Source of the DNA: Dipteronia dyeriana
Lineage: Eukaryota > Streptophyta > Magnoliopsida > Sapindales > Sapindaceae
Assembly (NCBI GenBank): GCA_032871835.1
Contig: CM065297.1
Coordinates: 33,923,598 to 33,987,597 of the forward strand
Direction: 5' to 3'
DNA: 64,000 nt
The translations under genes were made by a program, and so were the position numbers. Below the pieces are notes generated by a model that did not search any database, was not told where the DNA came from, and saw only the letters and a list, made by a program, of their open reading frames with translations. Within the stretch, counting starts at the first letter, position 1, and every line of letters begins with the position of its first letter. Below are positions 10,140-22,695 of this stretch, one piece after another.

Positions 10140-13100
10140 ATGACCCCATCCCTAATTAACATCCTTAAAGACAATACTTTAACTGGTGATAATTATGTCA
10201 CATGGAAAAGGAAATTGGACTTTTATTGCAATTCGAAAAGCATAAGTTTGTTCTATGCACTCCTAAACCACCTACTCCTACTAATGAATCTACTCAGTAG
10301 CAAAGAGAAGAGTATCAACAGTGGGAGTCTTCTGATGAGATGGCTAAATGTTACATTATGGCCACCATCTCTGACGTGTTGTTGCAACAACATGAATGAA
10401 TGGAGACTGCTGCCGATAAATGATGTCTCTAGAGGAGATGTTTGCTATAAGGTCTAGGACGACTAAGAGAGAGGCAGTGACTGCTTTTTTTAATCTTAGG
10501 ATGAAACCTGGACAGGTTGTGAAAGATCACAAGATGAAAGTCATAGCACATCTCAACATTGCTGAACTGATTGGTGTTGAGATAGATGATGAGACCAAAA
10601 TTGACATGGTTGTCAACTCACTATAAGATTCCTTTAATCAATTCAAGTTGGACTACACCTTGAATAAAAAGGAATAAACATTGCAAGGCCTAATGCAAGA
10701 TGTTCAAAGCGCTGAAAACATCCTTGTAAGAGGCAAGGGTCAAGAGATTCATTCCGTAGGTAAAGTTGCTTCTATTAAGACCCGTAAGAAGGTCAAGAAA
10801 CAACAGAAGAAAAAGTAACCAGGACCTACTAAGAAGGAGACAAAGAAAGTAACCAAGATCAAAGGGAAGTGTTTCCTTTGTGGTGAAAAGGGACATTGGA
10901 AAAGAAATTGCCCAAAGTCTCAAGACAAGAAGGAAGAAGGTAATATTAATTATCTTGAAACATGTTTGGCGGATTCTATGGATTCTTGGATCATAGACTC
11001 CGGAACCACTAATCATGTTTGTTTTTCCTTATAGGGGTTCAAGGAAAGGAGAAGGCTTAATGAGAACGAATTCAACTTGCGTTTAGGCAATGGAGCGTTG
11101 GTGTCTGCTAGTTCAAGGGTAGATATTAGAATTAGTTTAGATTCTTATAGGCATTTAGATTTAATAGACGTTTATTATGTACCTCAATTCAAGATGAATT
11201 TAATTTCAATTTCTTGTTTAAATAAATTTGGTTATTCGGATACTTTTAATAAAGCTTTTATTATTAGTAAGAATGACAAAATTATTTGCAAAGGTACATT
11301 GGAAAACGATTTATTCTATTTGCATGAAAATATCTCTCACTTGTTAGACACGGAATCAACGGAACCTAATCATAAAAGAGTAAAATTATCAAAAGATGAA
11401 ACCAACCTATGTCATTTACGCTTAAGTCATATTAACCTTAATAGGGTTAAAAGATTGGTAAGTGACGGACCTCTAAGTGACTTAAAGGTTGATGATCTAC
11501 CAACTTGTGAATCTTGTTTGGAAGAAAAAATGACCAAAAGGTCGTTTATGACCAAAAGCGCAAGAGCCATCGAATGTTTAGGATTGATACACACTGATAT
11601 GTGTAGACCTATGAGCATTCAAGCTAGAGATGGATATGAGTACTTCATCACTTTCACAGATGATCACTCAAGATTTGGCTATATGTATCTCATGAGACAT
11701 AATTCGAATGCTTTTGATATGTTCAAAGCATTTAAAGCTGAAGTAGAAAATCAGCTTGAGAAACACATAAAAATCTTGATGTCCGATCATGGTGGAGAAT
11801 ATCTATCTGGTGAGTTTCAGCAATATCTTGTTGATAATGGAATAATTTCTCAGTTTTCTGCACTAGGCACACCTCAACAAAATGAGATGGTAGAAAGGAG
11901 AAATAGAACTCTATTGGATATGGTTAGGTCTATGTTGAGTTATTCAACGCTCCCTAATTCGTTTTGGGGATATGCTTTACAAACCGCAATGTATATTCTA
12001 AACGATGTACCATCTAAGTCGATTCCTAAAACACCGCATGAGTTGTGGACCGGGCGAAAGCCTATTTTACAACACTTAAGAATATTTGGATGTCCTGTTA
12101 ATAGGAAAGACAGAAAAGATGGAGTCCCATTCAGAAACATGCATATTTGTAGGGTATCCAAAAGGATATTATTTTTATAGTCCTTTAGATCTTAAAGTAT
12201 TTGTTTCAAAAAATGCTAAATTTCTGGAAAAGAACTATATGAATAATTTTGTGCCTAAAAGTAGAATTGTCCTGAATGAGCTTTTAGGAGATACAATTCC
12301 ACAAGAAGTTTCGCAACCTAGCCCAATTGTAAGTTCTGTATTAACACAAGATCAACAATCTACCATACCTAGTCGTAGTAGGAGGGTTGTTAGACAACCC
12401 GAGAGATACATCAGTCTAGGAGAATCTGTAGAGAATCTTCCGAACAACGATAATCCTTATACGTACAAGGAAGCAATGGAAGATGTTGATTGTCGCCATT
12501 GGCAAAAGGCAATGAAATCCGAAATTGAATATATGTTCAAAAATAAAGTCTGGTCTCTTGTAGACTTGCCTAAAGGGATAAAACTCATCGGGTGCAAATG
12601 GGTATACAAGAGGAAAAGAAGAATGGATGGAAATGTGGAAACCTTTAAAGCTAGATTGGTAGCAAAAGGTTATACAGAGAAGGAAGGTATCGATTATGAA
12701 GAAACCTTCTCTCATGTGGCCATGCTTAAATCCATTTGGATACTCTTATCCATTGTGGCATCTCTAGACCTAGAAATTTGGCAAATGGACGTCAAGACAG
12801 CTTTCCTTAATGGAAATCTTGACGAAAGCAACTACATGATGCAACCAGAAGGATTCATTGAAAATGGCCAAGAGGAAAGGGCCAAGAGGATTGAAGCAAG
12901 CATCCAGATCCTGGAACATAAGATTCGATCAAGCCGTGAAAAGTTTTGGATTTATTCAAAACCTTGATGAACCATATGTATACAAAAGGATTAAAAGCGA
13001 TAAGTTGGTTTTCCTAGTTCTTTACGTTGATGAAATACTACTCATCGGAAACGATATAGGTGTATTGACATCAATAAAAGAATGGTTAGAAAAACAAGTT

Positions 13101-13982
13101 GATATGAAGGACTTAGGAGAAGCAAGTTATATTCTTGGTATCCAAGTCATAAGGGATAGAAAGAATAGAATAATCACATTATCCCAAGCTTAATACTTAG
13201 ATAAAATCTTGTCTAGGTTTTCCATGCAAAATTCGTAGAAAGGTATATTACCTTTCAGACATGGAATCAAATTTTCTAAGGAACAAGTTCCTAAGAATGA
13301 GCATGAAGAGTATGAAGAGCAATTCATGAGTAGGGTTCCATACGCATCGACAGTTGGAAGTCTCATGTATGCAATTCTTTACACTATACCAGATATTTGT
13401 TTTGCTGTGGGCATAGTTAGCAAGTTTCAATCGAAACCTGGTCCTGATCAGTGGACGATAGTCAAATATATTTTCAAGTATCTTAGAAGAACGCGAGATT
13501 ATATGCTTGTATACTCTGTAAGGGATTTAATTTCCGTTGGGTATATAGATTTTGATTTTCAGTCAGATTCTGACTTTAGGAGATCAACATCAGAATCTGT
13601 GTTTACTATTGGAGGAGGGGCAGTCATATGGAGAAGTATCAAGCAATCTTGTATTGCGGATTCCACCTTGGAAGCCGAGTATGTTATCTCATGCAAGGCT
13701 GCTAAAGAGGCTGTCTGGCTCCACCAATTCTTGATTGACTTGGAAGTGGTTCATGATGCGAATAAGCAGATCACTATCTATTGTGACAATAGTAGAGCAG
13801 TGGCTAATTCGAGAGAACCAAGAAGTCATAAGAGATGGAAACACATTGAAAGAAAGTATCATCTTCTAAGGGAAATTGTGCATAAGGGTGACCTGACGAT
13901 TACCAAGATCGAGTCAGTAGAAAATCTAGCGGACCCCTTTACAAAGGCTCTTCCACAAAAGAGTTTTGATGGGCATCTATAG
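10140..13982 (+). pseudogene. Copia A gag-pol polyprotein remnant
   Basis: Gag starts at ATG 10140 (MTPSLINILKD), with a stop in QSTQ* near 10300 and shifts near 10400 and 10625. The zinc knuckle CFLCGEKGHWKRNC is at 10870-10911. Protease DSG is at 10996-11004, followed by a TAG near 11032. The frame 11077-12180 holds the zinc-binding H-H-C-C and integrase residues D174, D237 and E273, spaced 35 residues between the last two as in DD35E enzymes. Reverse transcriptase runs 12440-13190 with a scar near 12880, where bases between AGGAAAGGG and GATTGAAGC are lost. Its YVDD is YVDE (13023-13034). RNase H (13326-13982) keeps LEAEY and CDNS and ends at a TAG. It is clearly dead. Confidence 0.93.
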
Positions 13983-14016
13983 AACATGGGGATGAAAGAT
14001 ATGACACATTTGCTAT

Positions 14017-14032
14017 AGAGCGAGTGGAAGAT
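14017..14032 (+). other. Polypurine tract of copia A
   Basis: AGAGCGAGTGGAAGAT lies directly before the 3' LTR start TGTTAGG. The same sequence, inverted, follows the 3' LTR of copia C at about 48197. Confidence 0.8.
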
Positions 14033-16458
14033 TGTTAGGATTATGCTCGATAGCAAGAGTATAATAATGTATTTGACAATGTTTATCTTAATAAAGTGAT
14101 TTATATTTTAAAAAATCTTATAGCATTTATAGTTTAATAATAATAATTGTCAAAAGTAAATAATCATAAGGTCAAAAGACAATGAGAAAAGAAGAATTGT
14201 TCATACATCTAGATATGTATGAGGTAGACACAATTCTTTAGTTAGTCTTGAATAATATTCACAACTTAAGATAAAAGGTTGGGCGCCTTTATCTTATCAA
14301 AGTTGTAGATTCTTTTACTAGCATTTGAATGGGATCAAATGTGTTATAATGAGTCTAAAATGATCAAAGTGAGGTGTCTTTGGGCAAAAGAATCTAGTGC
14401 ACGGGGTGCATTGAATAGGATCACAATGAAATACTTTATCTAGAGCCGTCAATGGATAAAAGTTTTCATTAGAAGGCAATCAGAGAGTCTATCTGAATCC
14501 TGAGATAAATGATGGACTTATGGTTGCAAGTGTTATCATTTGAGCTATCAATGAGTACGATTATATAGCATAGTTTAACCTTGATAGTTTGGTGGTATTA
14601 ATTTGTTAATCGATAGAGGACTTCATTTATAGATATGGACATTGTGGCTCCATTTATGAAATGAGAGTAGAATATCATCATATGGATGTTTTGAGGTATT
14701 GGATATTAAATCTTCACGTTAACTTTTCAATAGTGACTATTGAAACATGGCTTCTGAACAAGTCAAAATATCCAAGTTCAAAATGTGGTCATATGAGTAA
14801 ATATAGTAACTTGGAGAGTTATAGTCGGTCTATGAGCTCTTGGCGATTACTGGTATTCTTCACGATGATACACTTTCTCCAATAAGGTTGTCTAGGGTAT
14901 GAATGAGTAACATCAACTTATTTTATCTTTATTTGAGAGTTCAATTTTAGTTCTCTAGTGGAATGAACTAAAATTAAATAGATCGGACCTAAGTGAATCA
15001 TTAGTTGAATTTGATTGGGTTATGTCTATTGGAGCTTAAATCTAGATAACCCGCCAAGATCCTCAATCCACACGAACTTGCATGGATCATTTGATATATT
15101 CTACCGGACCAATTTAGAGGTCCATCTAGAATTGTTTTGAGGCATGTGGACTTATTTCTTTTTGTAAGAATAGGTCTAGTTCGCATGTGTACTTTTTATA
15201 AAGGTCAAATGGATTTAATAAAATAAGAAAATAATATTATGGGCCATATACATTGGAATGGGCGGCAAGGCTATTTAGAATAGCTTAATTAAATTATTTT
15301 ATTTTATTATTTAATTAAATGGAAATTAATTAATTATTTAATTAAAAGTCAAATTTTTTTTCCTAGTAGGAGACGGTCTCCTAAAATTATGCTATTGTTG
15401 GTAGTATAATTAATGTTGAAGACCATATTTGATAAGTAGATAAATAAAATGAATTATTTATCTAATCAAATTAGGAAGTCTTTAATATTGTTACAAATAC
15501 ATTATTGAGTTGGATTAGGAGTCTTTGTGTAGGATAGAATTCCTTTTGTAAAAGGATTCTTAACCACCAAGTAATTCTACCTAAGGAAAAGATTATTAAC
15601 AACCAAGTAAATCCTTCTTAGGAAAATAATTAAGTCTCCTAATATATATCCTATGAATTTCGGCCATCCCATGTGTATATAGGAGATTATAGAATTCCTT
15701 TTAGATAAGGATTCTTAACTACCAAATAAATCCACATAAGGAAATGATTCTTTCCAACCAAGTAAATCCTTTTTAGGAGAGGATTTATAATCCTATATAT
15801 ATCTCTTGTGATTTTGGGCCAGCCCTATGCAATTCTAAGAGTGAATTTCGGTCAGCCCTAGCATAATTTCAAGAGAAGATTTCAGCTAGCCTAGGTAATT
15901 CTTTGTGGAGAGAATTCGGCCATCATACGAATTTTGAGGGAGAAAAATCTGATTTTGCTATAGATAAAATTCGACCAACTCTAAGAAATAGTGTGTGATT
16001 CGGGAAAGAAGAAATAGGAAGTTTTCGTTAGTACACTAGTAGCTTTTACATCAAAAGGTTTTGTGTACAACATCAAATCAAGGTTCACGCGAGTTTCAAT
16101 CAAATTGATTGATAATTTACAAGTGACCTAACGTTCTTTGTTTTCTTATTGGAGGATTATTGTAACTAACAAAGAGAAAGATTTTGTTTGTTTCCATCCT
16201 CAGGTATACGATTTAAAGAAAGAGAGCCTACACTCCTAGGTGATTCACGTTCGTGATTGGATTGGAAGATCTTACGGAATTGATTCTGCGCTTGTTCAAT
16301 CGTCACGAGAAAAAGGTACGACACTTTTTATATACATCAATTGATCTAGGGTTAAGGTTCTCGTTACATAAAAATGAGTTTTTTTTATTTATACGCAAAC
16401 CCTAATTTTCTTAATTCTCACGTTTCCGTTGCGTTTTTGAACGGGTTTTTTCCCTTCA
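14033..16458 (+). repeat. 3' LTR of copia A
   Basis: It starts TGTTAGGATTATGCTCGATA and ends TTTTTTCCCTTCA, followed by the GAATG target copy. At 2426 bp it is the longest uninterrupted LTR of this family here and the best reference for the others. Confidence 0.93.
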
Positions 16459-16463
16459 GAATG

Positions 16464-18869
16464 CCCTCTTCTCCCGGAGGATAAGGGAAGCAAAGCTTCC
16501 CCTAAAATTTAAAATGCCGAAAGATAAGTTTTCTGGAACCGAGGACCCTCTTAGCTACCTAAAGAGCTTCGTTCAGCTGATAGAGGTCTAGAATATGACC
16601 AGAGCAGCTATGTGCAGAATGTTCCCGCTACGCTGGCTGATTATGCCAAAACTTTGTTTAGGAAGCTACCAACAGGTAGCGTAGATAGCTTCACCAAATT
16701 GTCTAGCGACTTCTGCTCATAGTTCCATGGTGTCAAGCCACGACCCAGGGACCCAATCCATATACAATATATGATCCAGGAACGGGGGGGAAACACTCAG
16801 GTCCTACGTGGAAAGGTTCCACAAAGATGTAATCCAGAAGTTAGTCTTTGTTAAGAAGGAAACCTTGGCCAACTTCCGTAGTAACCAGTGGGCAGGCAAG
16901 CTATTCCGATCGTTTTCCAAGCGCCCTCTAGAGACCTATCAGGAGGGCTATGATAAAGCCCTCGAGCATGTCAAAATAGACAAACAACTCTGTGTCAAAA
17001 TCGAGCACGAATATATGAGGACCTCCACGCGCTAAAAGAAAGAGGTGCCCAAAACTACACCAGCCTCGAAGGCACATAATAGACCCCTATACTGGTCTAT
17101 GTATCGCCCTCCCCCTATCCGACCCAGAGGGAACGGTACCCAGCGAGGCGAACTCTACCACCTCCACCAATAGTCGTAGCCGCTATAGCCTAGAATGAGA
17201 GGGGTTACATCCACTACACCCCGTTAAATGCATCCCGCGAGATGATCTACCTTGCCATTTGTGATAAAGGACTGCTCAAAAAACCTAGTCCCATGAAAGC
17301 ACTAGCAGAAACACAGAACCAAAATAAGTACTGTGATTTCTATGAGGATGTATGGCATAACACCTCAAAGTGCTTCAGTTTGCGCAATCAGATCAAAGTG
17401 CTGGTAAGAGGTGGATGCTTGGTAGAATTCTTACATGCAGAGATCCGAGACCATGCTGAGAAGAGGAAAGGAGAGTAGAAAGACCTGATGCAACAAATCC
17501 AGGTCATACATACTATCAGTAGAGGCCCTACCTTGGCAGGAACTTCCAACAACTCTAAAAAGAACCACACCAGAAAGATACCCCGGATCGAGGAAGGTTA
17601 GGGGATTTTCAACATCAATCGGAGCTCCATGGGGACCTTCCAGTCTGCTCAAATCATTTTCACTGAAATCGATGTATACAAAATCGTTCAGCCACATGAT
17701 GATCTCGTGGTGGTTATGGTACAGATCGCCAATTGTTTGGTCCACCGCGTGCTGGTCGACACGGGTAGCAGCGTGGACATCCGATTCAAGGACACCATAG
17801 AGAAGCTCAACTTGAAGCAGTGATTCTATAATAGTTGCACCACCCCCCTGTACGGCTTCACTGGGGACTCAATTGTGCTAGTGGGATCGAAGATTTTGCT
17901 AGTGATCATTGGAATTGCACCTCTCCAGTAGAATTTCATGATGGATTTCGTTGTGGTCGACACCCCATTGGCCTACACCGTCATTTTAGGAAGACCTTTC
18001 TTGTCAGCCCTCAAGGGGGTGCTATCTATCTACGATAACGTCCTGAAGTTTTTGGTAAGGAACAAGGTAGGAGAAGTGCATGGAGATCAGCAGGCCACCC
18101 GTAAGTGCTACGCAGTATCTATAAATCCCACTGCACTAGTGAAGCAAAAAGCGTAAGTACCTATGGTACTGGGGTGAGAATCTCCAGAAACCAAATTCGG
18201 GCTCCTAGGTGTTACGGAAGGATTGGCAGAAGAACAAGAAAGTGACATCCAAGTTGAGGACGCAATAGAGGAAGACCAGGGATGGGTCAGTGGCCACCTT
18301 GTGGATAAGTTAGAAGAGATCCCAATCAGAGGAGATAACTCATCCATGGTGGTCAAATTTCGCATCGTCTTGGAGCCATGAGTGAGGGGAGGCTTGATCG
18401 AGCTTTTCCGGGAATACAAAAACATATTTGCTTGGAGCCATGACGAGATACCAGGGATCCCTATCTCTTTGACGGTTCAAAGGTTGGCAGTTGACCCCAC
18501 ATTCAAGCCAGTCAAACAAAAGAGGTGACACTTCAATATCGAGAGAAATGCAGCAATACAGGAGGAGGTTGATATACTGATAAAAGCCGGTTTTATCAGG
18601 GAATCACAATACCCCGATTGGATCGTGAACATGGTCATGGTCAGTAAAGCAAACGGAAAGTGGCACATGTACGTTGATTTCACCGACCTCAACACTAGTT
18701 TCATCACCGGGCAAGGTCTCTACTGCTACAAGGTGATGCCCTTCGGTCACAAAAACTCTAGACCACCTACCAACGTCTAGTCAACCGGTTGTACAAGCTC
18801 AAAGATATGGATGGACGACCCCTCAAACATACATGGAACGCAAATCACCTAAAGAGTTTCTACCCCTAA
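16464..18869 (+). pseudogene. Gypsy gag-pol remnant: Gag core, zinc knuckle, protease, truncated RT fused to integrase tail
   Basis: Gag core runs about 16510-17035 (KMPKDKFSGTEDPLSYLKS, then LFRKLPTGSVDSFTKLSSDF), with stops near 16590 and 16722. A zinc-knuckle-like motif CDFYEDVWHNTSKC is near 17332-17373. Protease DTGSS starts at 17758, and its downstream ILGRPFLSAL is near 17976. Reverse transcriptase starts about 18380 (FAWSHDEIPGI). It reaches DFTDLN, then jumps to TSFITGQGLYCYKVMPFG, so the middle palm is missing. After TYQRLVNRL it runs in frame into DMDGRPLKHTWNANHLKSF and a stop at 18867, the usual end of a Tat integrase. RNase H and the integrase core are gone. Further stops occur, for example near 18527. 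Confidence 0.85.
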
Positions 18870-20226
18870 GTAGAGGACTCCAAGCAGTTCAGTTATACCT
18901 AAATGTAAGCATTAGTTGCCTTTAAACATTTCTATACTCATGTTTCGACCATCAATAAAATTTCCAGTTAGTTTTCTCTAAGTTTTCTACAACTCCATTA
19001 TGTTTATGCTTTCACCAGTGGAAATTTTCCATGATCGCCTTGAGCCGGGAAAGCTATGTAGCCATCTTGATGCCTCGGCCGGGTACCACCCCCGCCAAGA
19101 AGGATTTGAAGGTAAGAACATAGTTGCATGTTAGATCACGAGACCAGAGACCTGTCGGGGAAACCCCCTTACCATCTCTGAAGCCTTGGCCAAGCATCAC
19201 CCCCTCTCGTCAAAAAGGGTCTGGTTAATTAGGTATAGTTGCATACCAGACCTCGAGACCAGGGATTCTATTATTGGGATCCCATCTCTAATGCCTTGGT
19301 CAGAATACCTCCCCTAAGAAGAATCTAGGTGTAAGAGCATAGTTGCCAACTAGATCGTAATCGTCATAGAATGGTACCTCCTTAGTACAATGACCAAAGT
19401 TACCTGGATCAGTTCGACCAAGGTATTTCGCCAGAGTACTAGAATCCTAAAAAGTAGAGATACCTGGTACCCAAATTCTCCCGGAATGGGAAATTAGTGC
19501 AATAAAAGGCCCCAAGAGGGGCATCTTGACCAGAGTACCTCGGTAACCTGGTACCAATAATATATCTACTCTTACCTATCTTTTCACCAAAATTTTCAAG
19601 TTGTTTTATATTGTCAGGTCCCGATTAAACCAAGCACACACTGGGGACTCAAGTTAGTGATTGTGAACGCTTCAAACAAATCATCGCCAGAGTACCAGGA
19701 TACTGCAATTGCTAGAGGGTCCTAGGTACAGAAACATTTGCTACATGTTATTTCACTAAAGTCCTGCTACGTGAGCAATTCAAGGTACAAATGCAGCGTC
19801 CTTAGGGGATCATAAAACCAAGAAAATATAAGGTCATACGTTCACGAGGAATACAGTATCAATACCCCGACTATGTGCCCAGAAGAGATATCAATCACTT
19901 AATCAATGCTGATCCATTACACTTAGCAAGATTTGTAACTTTCTGGCATTACTAGATTTTGATTTAAGTCAGGTGCACACAAAGTCAGTCAAGGTAAAGA
20001 TCAATTAGACATAGACAAGAAGAAGGAAGAAGATGTACATCAGGTCAAGTAGGGATCTCCCATCCCTTGGTTTTGGGCTACAAAATAAAAAAATAAAAAA
20101 TAAAAAGAAATATGAATTATGGAGCCTGGTTTATGATAAAACAAGGTGTTTGCCCCCCTTTTCAGGAAACATAAATAAATACGAGATCAAGTTCATGCAT
20201 CAACCCTCCTAGTGATCTCCACCTGT

Positions 20227-20228
<2 letters not shown>
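18870..20228 (+). other. Gypsy 3' untranslated region with degenerate tandem repeats
   Basis: This non-coding DNA lies between the integrase tail and the antisense region. About three degenerate units lie at 19050-19360, marked by ATAGTTGC at 19120, 19235 and 19339 (spacing 115 and 104), each followed by a CC(A/T)TCTCTGAAG-like phrase. Tat-lineage elements often carry tandem repeats here. Confidence 0.6.

Positions 20229-20257
<29 letters not shown>
20229..20257 (+). repeat. Poly-C tract, 29 C
   Basis: This is an uninterrupted run of 29 C, the longest single-base run in the window. It may be unstable in sequencing. Confidence 0.9.
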
Positions 20258-20259
<2 letters not shown>

Positions 20260-22305
20260 TCTGGTGGTTGCTCGTCTTCCTCCTGCTTCATAGTTTGCTC
20301 TTCGATCAGCACCTGGGTAACCTCAGCTAGGATCTGAAGAGGAACTATCTCGGACTGAGAAGCCGGAGTCACCCCTGCCTCAAATTGCTAATCCGCTAGC
20401 TTCACCCCAATCACGGCCTCCGCCAAGGCTAGATCAGCTTGGTCTTCTACTACCTCCTTGGAGGAAGGCTAATCCTCTACCTCGCCTTGAGCAGCAGTCA
20501 GGTCTTCTTCTATCGCTCTTAGAGCAGGCAAGACCTCTAGGACCCTAGAATGCTACTCTTTATCATCAACACCAGTAGCTCTAGAGGGACTTGTCCCATC
20601 TCCAGCTAGATTAGACAACTTCATTCCCCTCTCAAGAATCTTTTCCTGGTTCCAGTCAGTAATGATTGATAGGTCGAAGGGAGGTGGTAGAGCCTGGGCC
20701 GCTTGGAACGCCGCGTAAAAGTAACCATCACCAAACGGGGAGTCAACCGTGACCTCTAAGTTAGTCACCTAAGCTTCCAAAGCTTGGTTCTCCTCCAACT
20801 TTTCCTTAGCTTTATTCCTCCAAATGTTCATTTCCATGGCTCGTTGCTCTGACTTAAGGGTTTCCAGGTCAAGAGCCCGCTTCATCCGCTATAGGTCACA
20901 GCGAGGCTCCTCCAATGCTTTCTCAATCGTGCCAAGATTGGGGTTCAACGCTTACACCGCACCTTGAGTCTGAGCAAGCTCCCTTCTGGCCGTCTCAGCA
21001 TCAGAATCAGCCTTTTTAGCATGCCTCCTTAATGTAGACATATAGTGGCTCACCGGTACATTGTAATTGAAAGTATACATGACACGAAAACCCAGTCAAT
21101 CATTACCTAAGTACCAACCACGTCTATATCAGAGCAATATTAAAATAGAATGCGAGTCTCATCTTACCTCGGCAATAAGGGCAGGATCCTTGGTGAGCAG
21201 AACCTCTGAGGGAATCGAGGTCATCGCTGAAACTGTATGAATCACTAACAAGTTAGAATAAGCAACTAGCAAAACAGAAAAATCAAGTCAACAAGGGTTG
21301 AGTGGTTTGATATACCAGGGGAAGCATCAGAGATACACAGGTACTGGTCCACCCGATTGGGATAGTAAGCATCCGAAGTATGATGCTTCAGATTGAAAAA
21401 ATTTTGCTCAACGATCGCTTCCAAAATCGCTCTAGACTCAGCAGCAAGGGTAATTTTCCCCTAAGTTGGCTTACCGTTGAACTGGGTGGGGTCCTGGTAC
21501 TCTGTACCACAGATGTAGACTGAGCATCCCCAGTCTTCGCTGACCACCACCCACTCCTCCTTCCACGAATTATCCTTCTTGGTGGCACCAGAGACTATAA
21601 AGTTCAAACTATTCTTGGCCCGGAGGTAAAACTACCCCTTTTGAGGAGAGGAGTTAGTAGTAACCTGAAAAAGGAAACCCAATTTCTTTGGTCCCAGTTC
21701 TCTTTCAACACCATATTTCTCTTATTGCTCTTTCTACAACACAAGGAAGCCTACCAAGTGCCTCCAGAACCTAGTCGTCAGTTGAAGATGGATGAACTGC
21801 AGAGCATAGAGCCCTAAGAAGAGAGGGATGAAGGGGCAGCCTGACCTCGCACTTAAAAGAAACGACATGGATAGGCAGCACACTGGAAGGAGGGATATAA
21901 ACAACGTAATTCCTATAAGGAACATCGATGGAGATGCTATCAGGAATCCCAAACCTCTCTCTTAAATGATTGATGGAATCGATTGTAGTAGTAGAGTGGG
22001 GGATGATCTTAAAATCATATGGGAGAGTAAGCACTCCTCCCGTCGAGACAACGACGACTGTGACCTAACCTCCTACCTCGACGGAGTCATCATCCGAGTC
22101 TCTTATCACTCTCTCTACCGGGGAATCAGGTCTACTAGAGAAACCAATTCCGATAGCAACATTTCGACCAGAATAACGGTGCAGTTGTAGAGGATTGGTG
22201 TTACTCTCCCCGCTGTCTTCTTCTTGAGCCCCATTTTTTATTAGTGAAGCTTGGGAAATCACCCTCCACCAATCTTTCGACACTGTCGTGGTCGAAGTTC
22301 GACAT
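20260..22305 (-). pseudogene. Antisense ORF of gypsy element (Tat-type aORF), degraded
   Basis: On the minus strand a broken coding region starts at ATG 22305 (MSNFDHDSVERLVEGDF) and continues in shifting frames to about 20260. The piece at 21771-22034 reads HLRERFGIPDSISIDVP, and later VRLPLHPSLLRALC. This resembles the conserved part of the plant 'putative gypsy type transposon' family (PF04195: RFPIHPFF-like phrase), which I recall and could not check. An antisense gene between integrase and 3' LTR is reported for Tat-lineage elements such as Grande and Retand. Frames break near 22210, 21730 and 21600. Its function in these elements is unknown. Confidence 0.6.
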
Positions 22306-22447
22306 GGTAATAGTAGAGTGGAAGCTTGAGAACTGAGGAAGGAGACTAAACGTGAGGGTTAGGGGTCTTTTTGAAATGTGAAAGAAGGGATTTTTGAAAG
22401 CGTGAGAAAGGTGAAGAGGAGGCCAGGCTTTTATAGAATTGATATAT

Positions 22448-22497
22448 TAGTGATCAATGACAATAGCGTGATCAATGACAATAGCGTGATCAAAGAG
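22448..22497 (+). repeat. Short tandem repeat, 19-bp unit
   Basis: The unit GATCAATGACAATAGCGT(G) occurs twice and begins a third time (GTGATCAA). It sits in the gypsy element between the antisense ORF and the 3' LTR. Confidence 0.8.
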
Positions 22498-22680
22498 ATA
22501 AGATTTTCACCAAAAACGTCGCCTTTTTCAAACTGGAAACCTCCCCATGGCCCGACACCTGGTCACTACATTTAATGAGAAGATTTCTTCCCATATTCTG
22601 GTGACCTATTTGAAAACGAAAAATTTCCCAAGCGAGATAAGAAATCTGACTTCAACCTCAAATCAATCACCGGTGTTTAA

Positions 22681-22695
22681 GTAAGAGGGGACTTT
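22681..22695 (+). other. Polypurine tract of gypsy element
   Basis: GTAAGAGGGGACTTT lies directly before the 3' LTR start TGTTAATAGCC. Confidence 0.6.

Larger units (their letters stand above)
6673..16458 (+). mobile_element. Copia A: full-length but inactive Ty1/copia element
   Basis: The element has a 5' LTR (6673-8756), a tRNA-iMet primer site, a 1.4-kb leader, gag-pol remnants in the order gag, protease, integrase, reverse transcriptase, RNase H, a purine tract, and a 3' LTR (14033-16458). Target duplication GAATG is perfect (6668-6672 and 16459-16463) and lies in the gypsy gag. The domain order is that of Ty1/copia. The long LTRs and integrase style suggest a Tork/TAR/Angela relative. 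In the first 200 bp the LTRs differ at about 10 sites by hand count, so it is not recent. Stops, frameshifts and a changed YVDD motif make it inactive. Confidence 0.95.

Noticed and set aside
21966..22190. Plus-strand frame over the gypsy antisense region
   Set aside because: The meaningful resemblance is on the minus strand, and this is its shadow.
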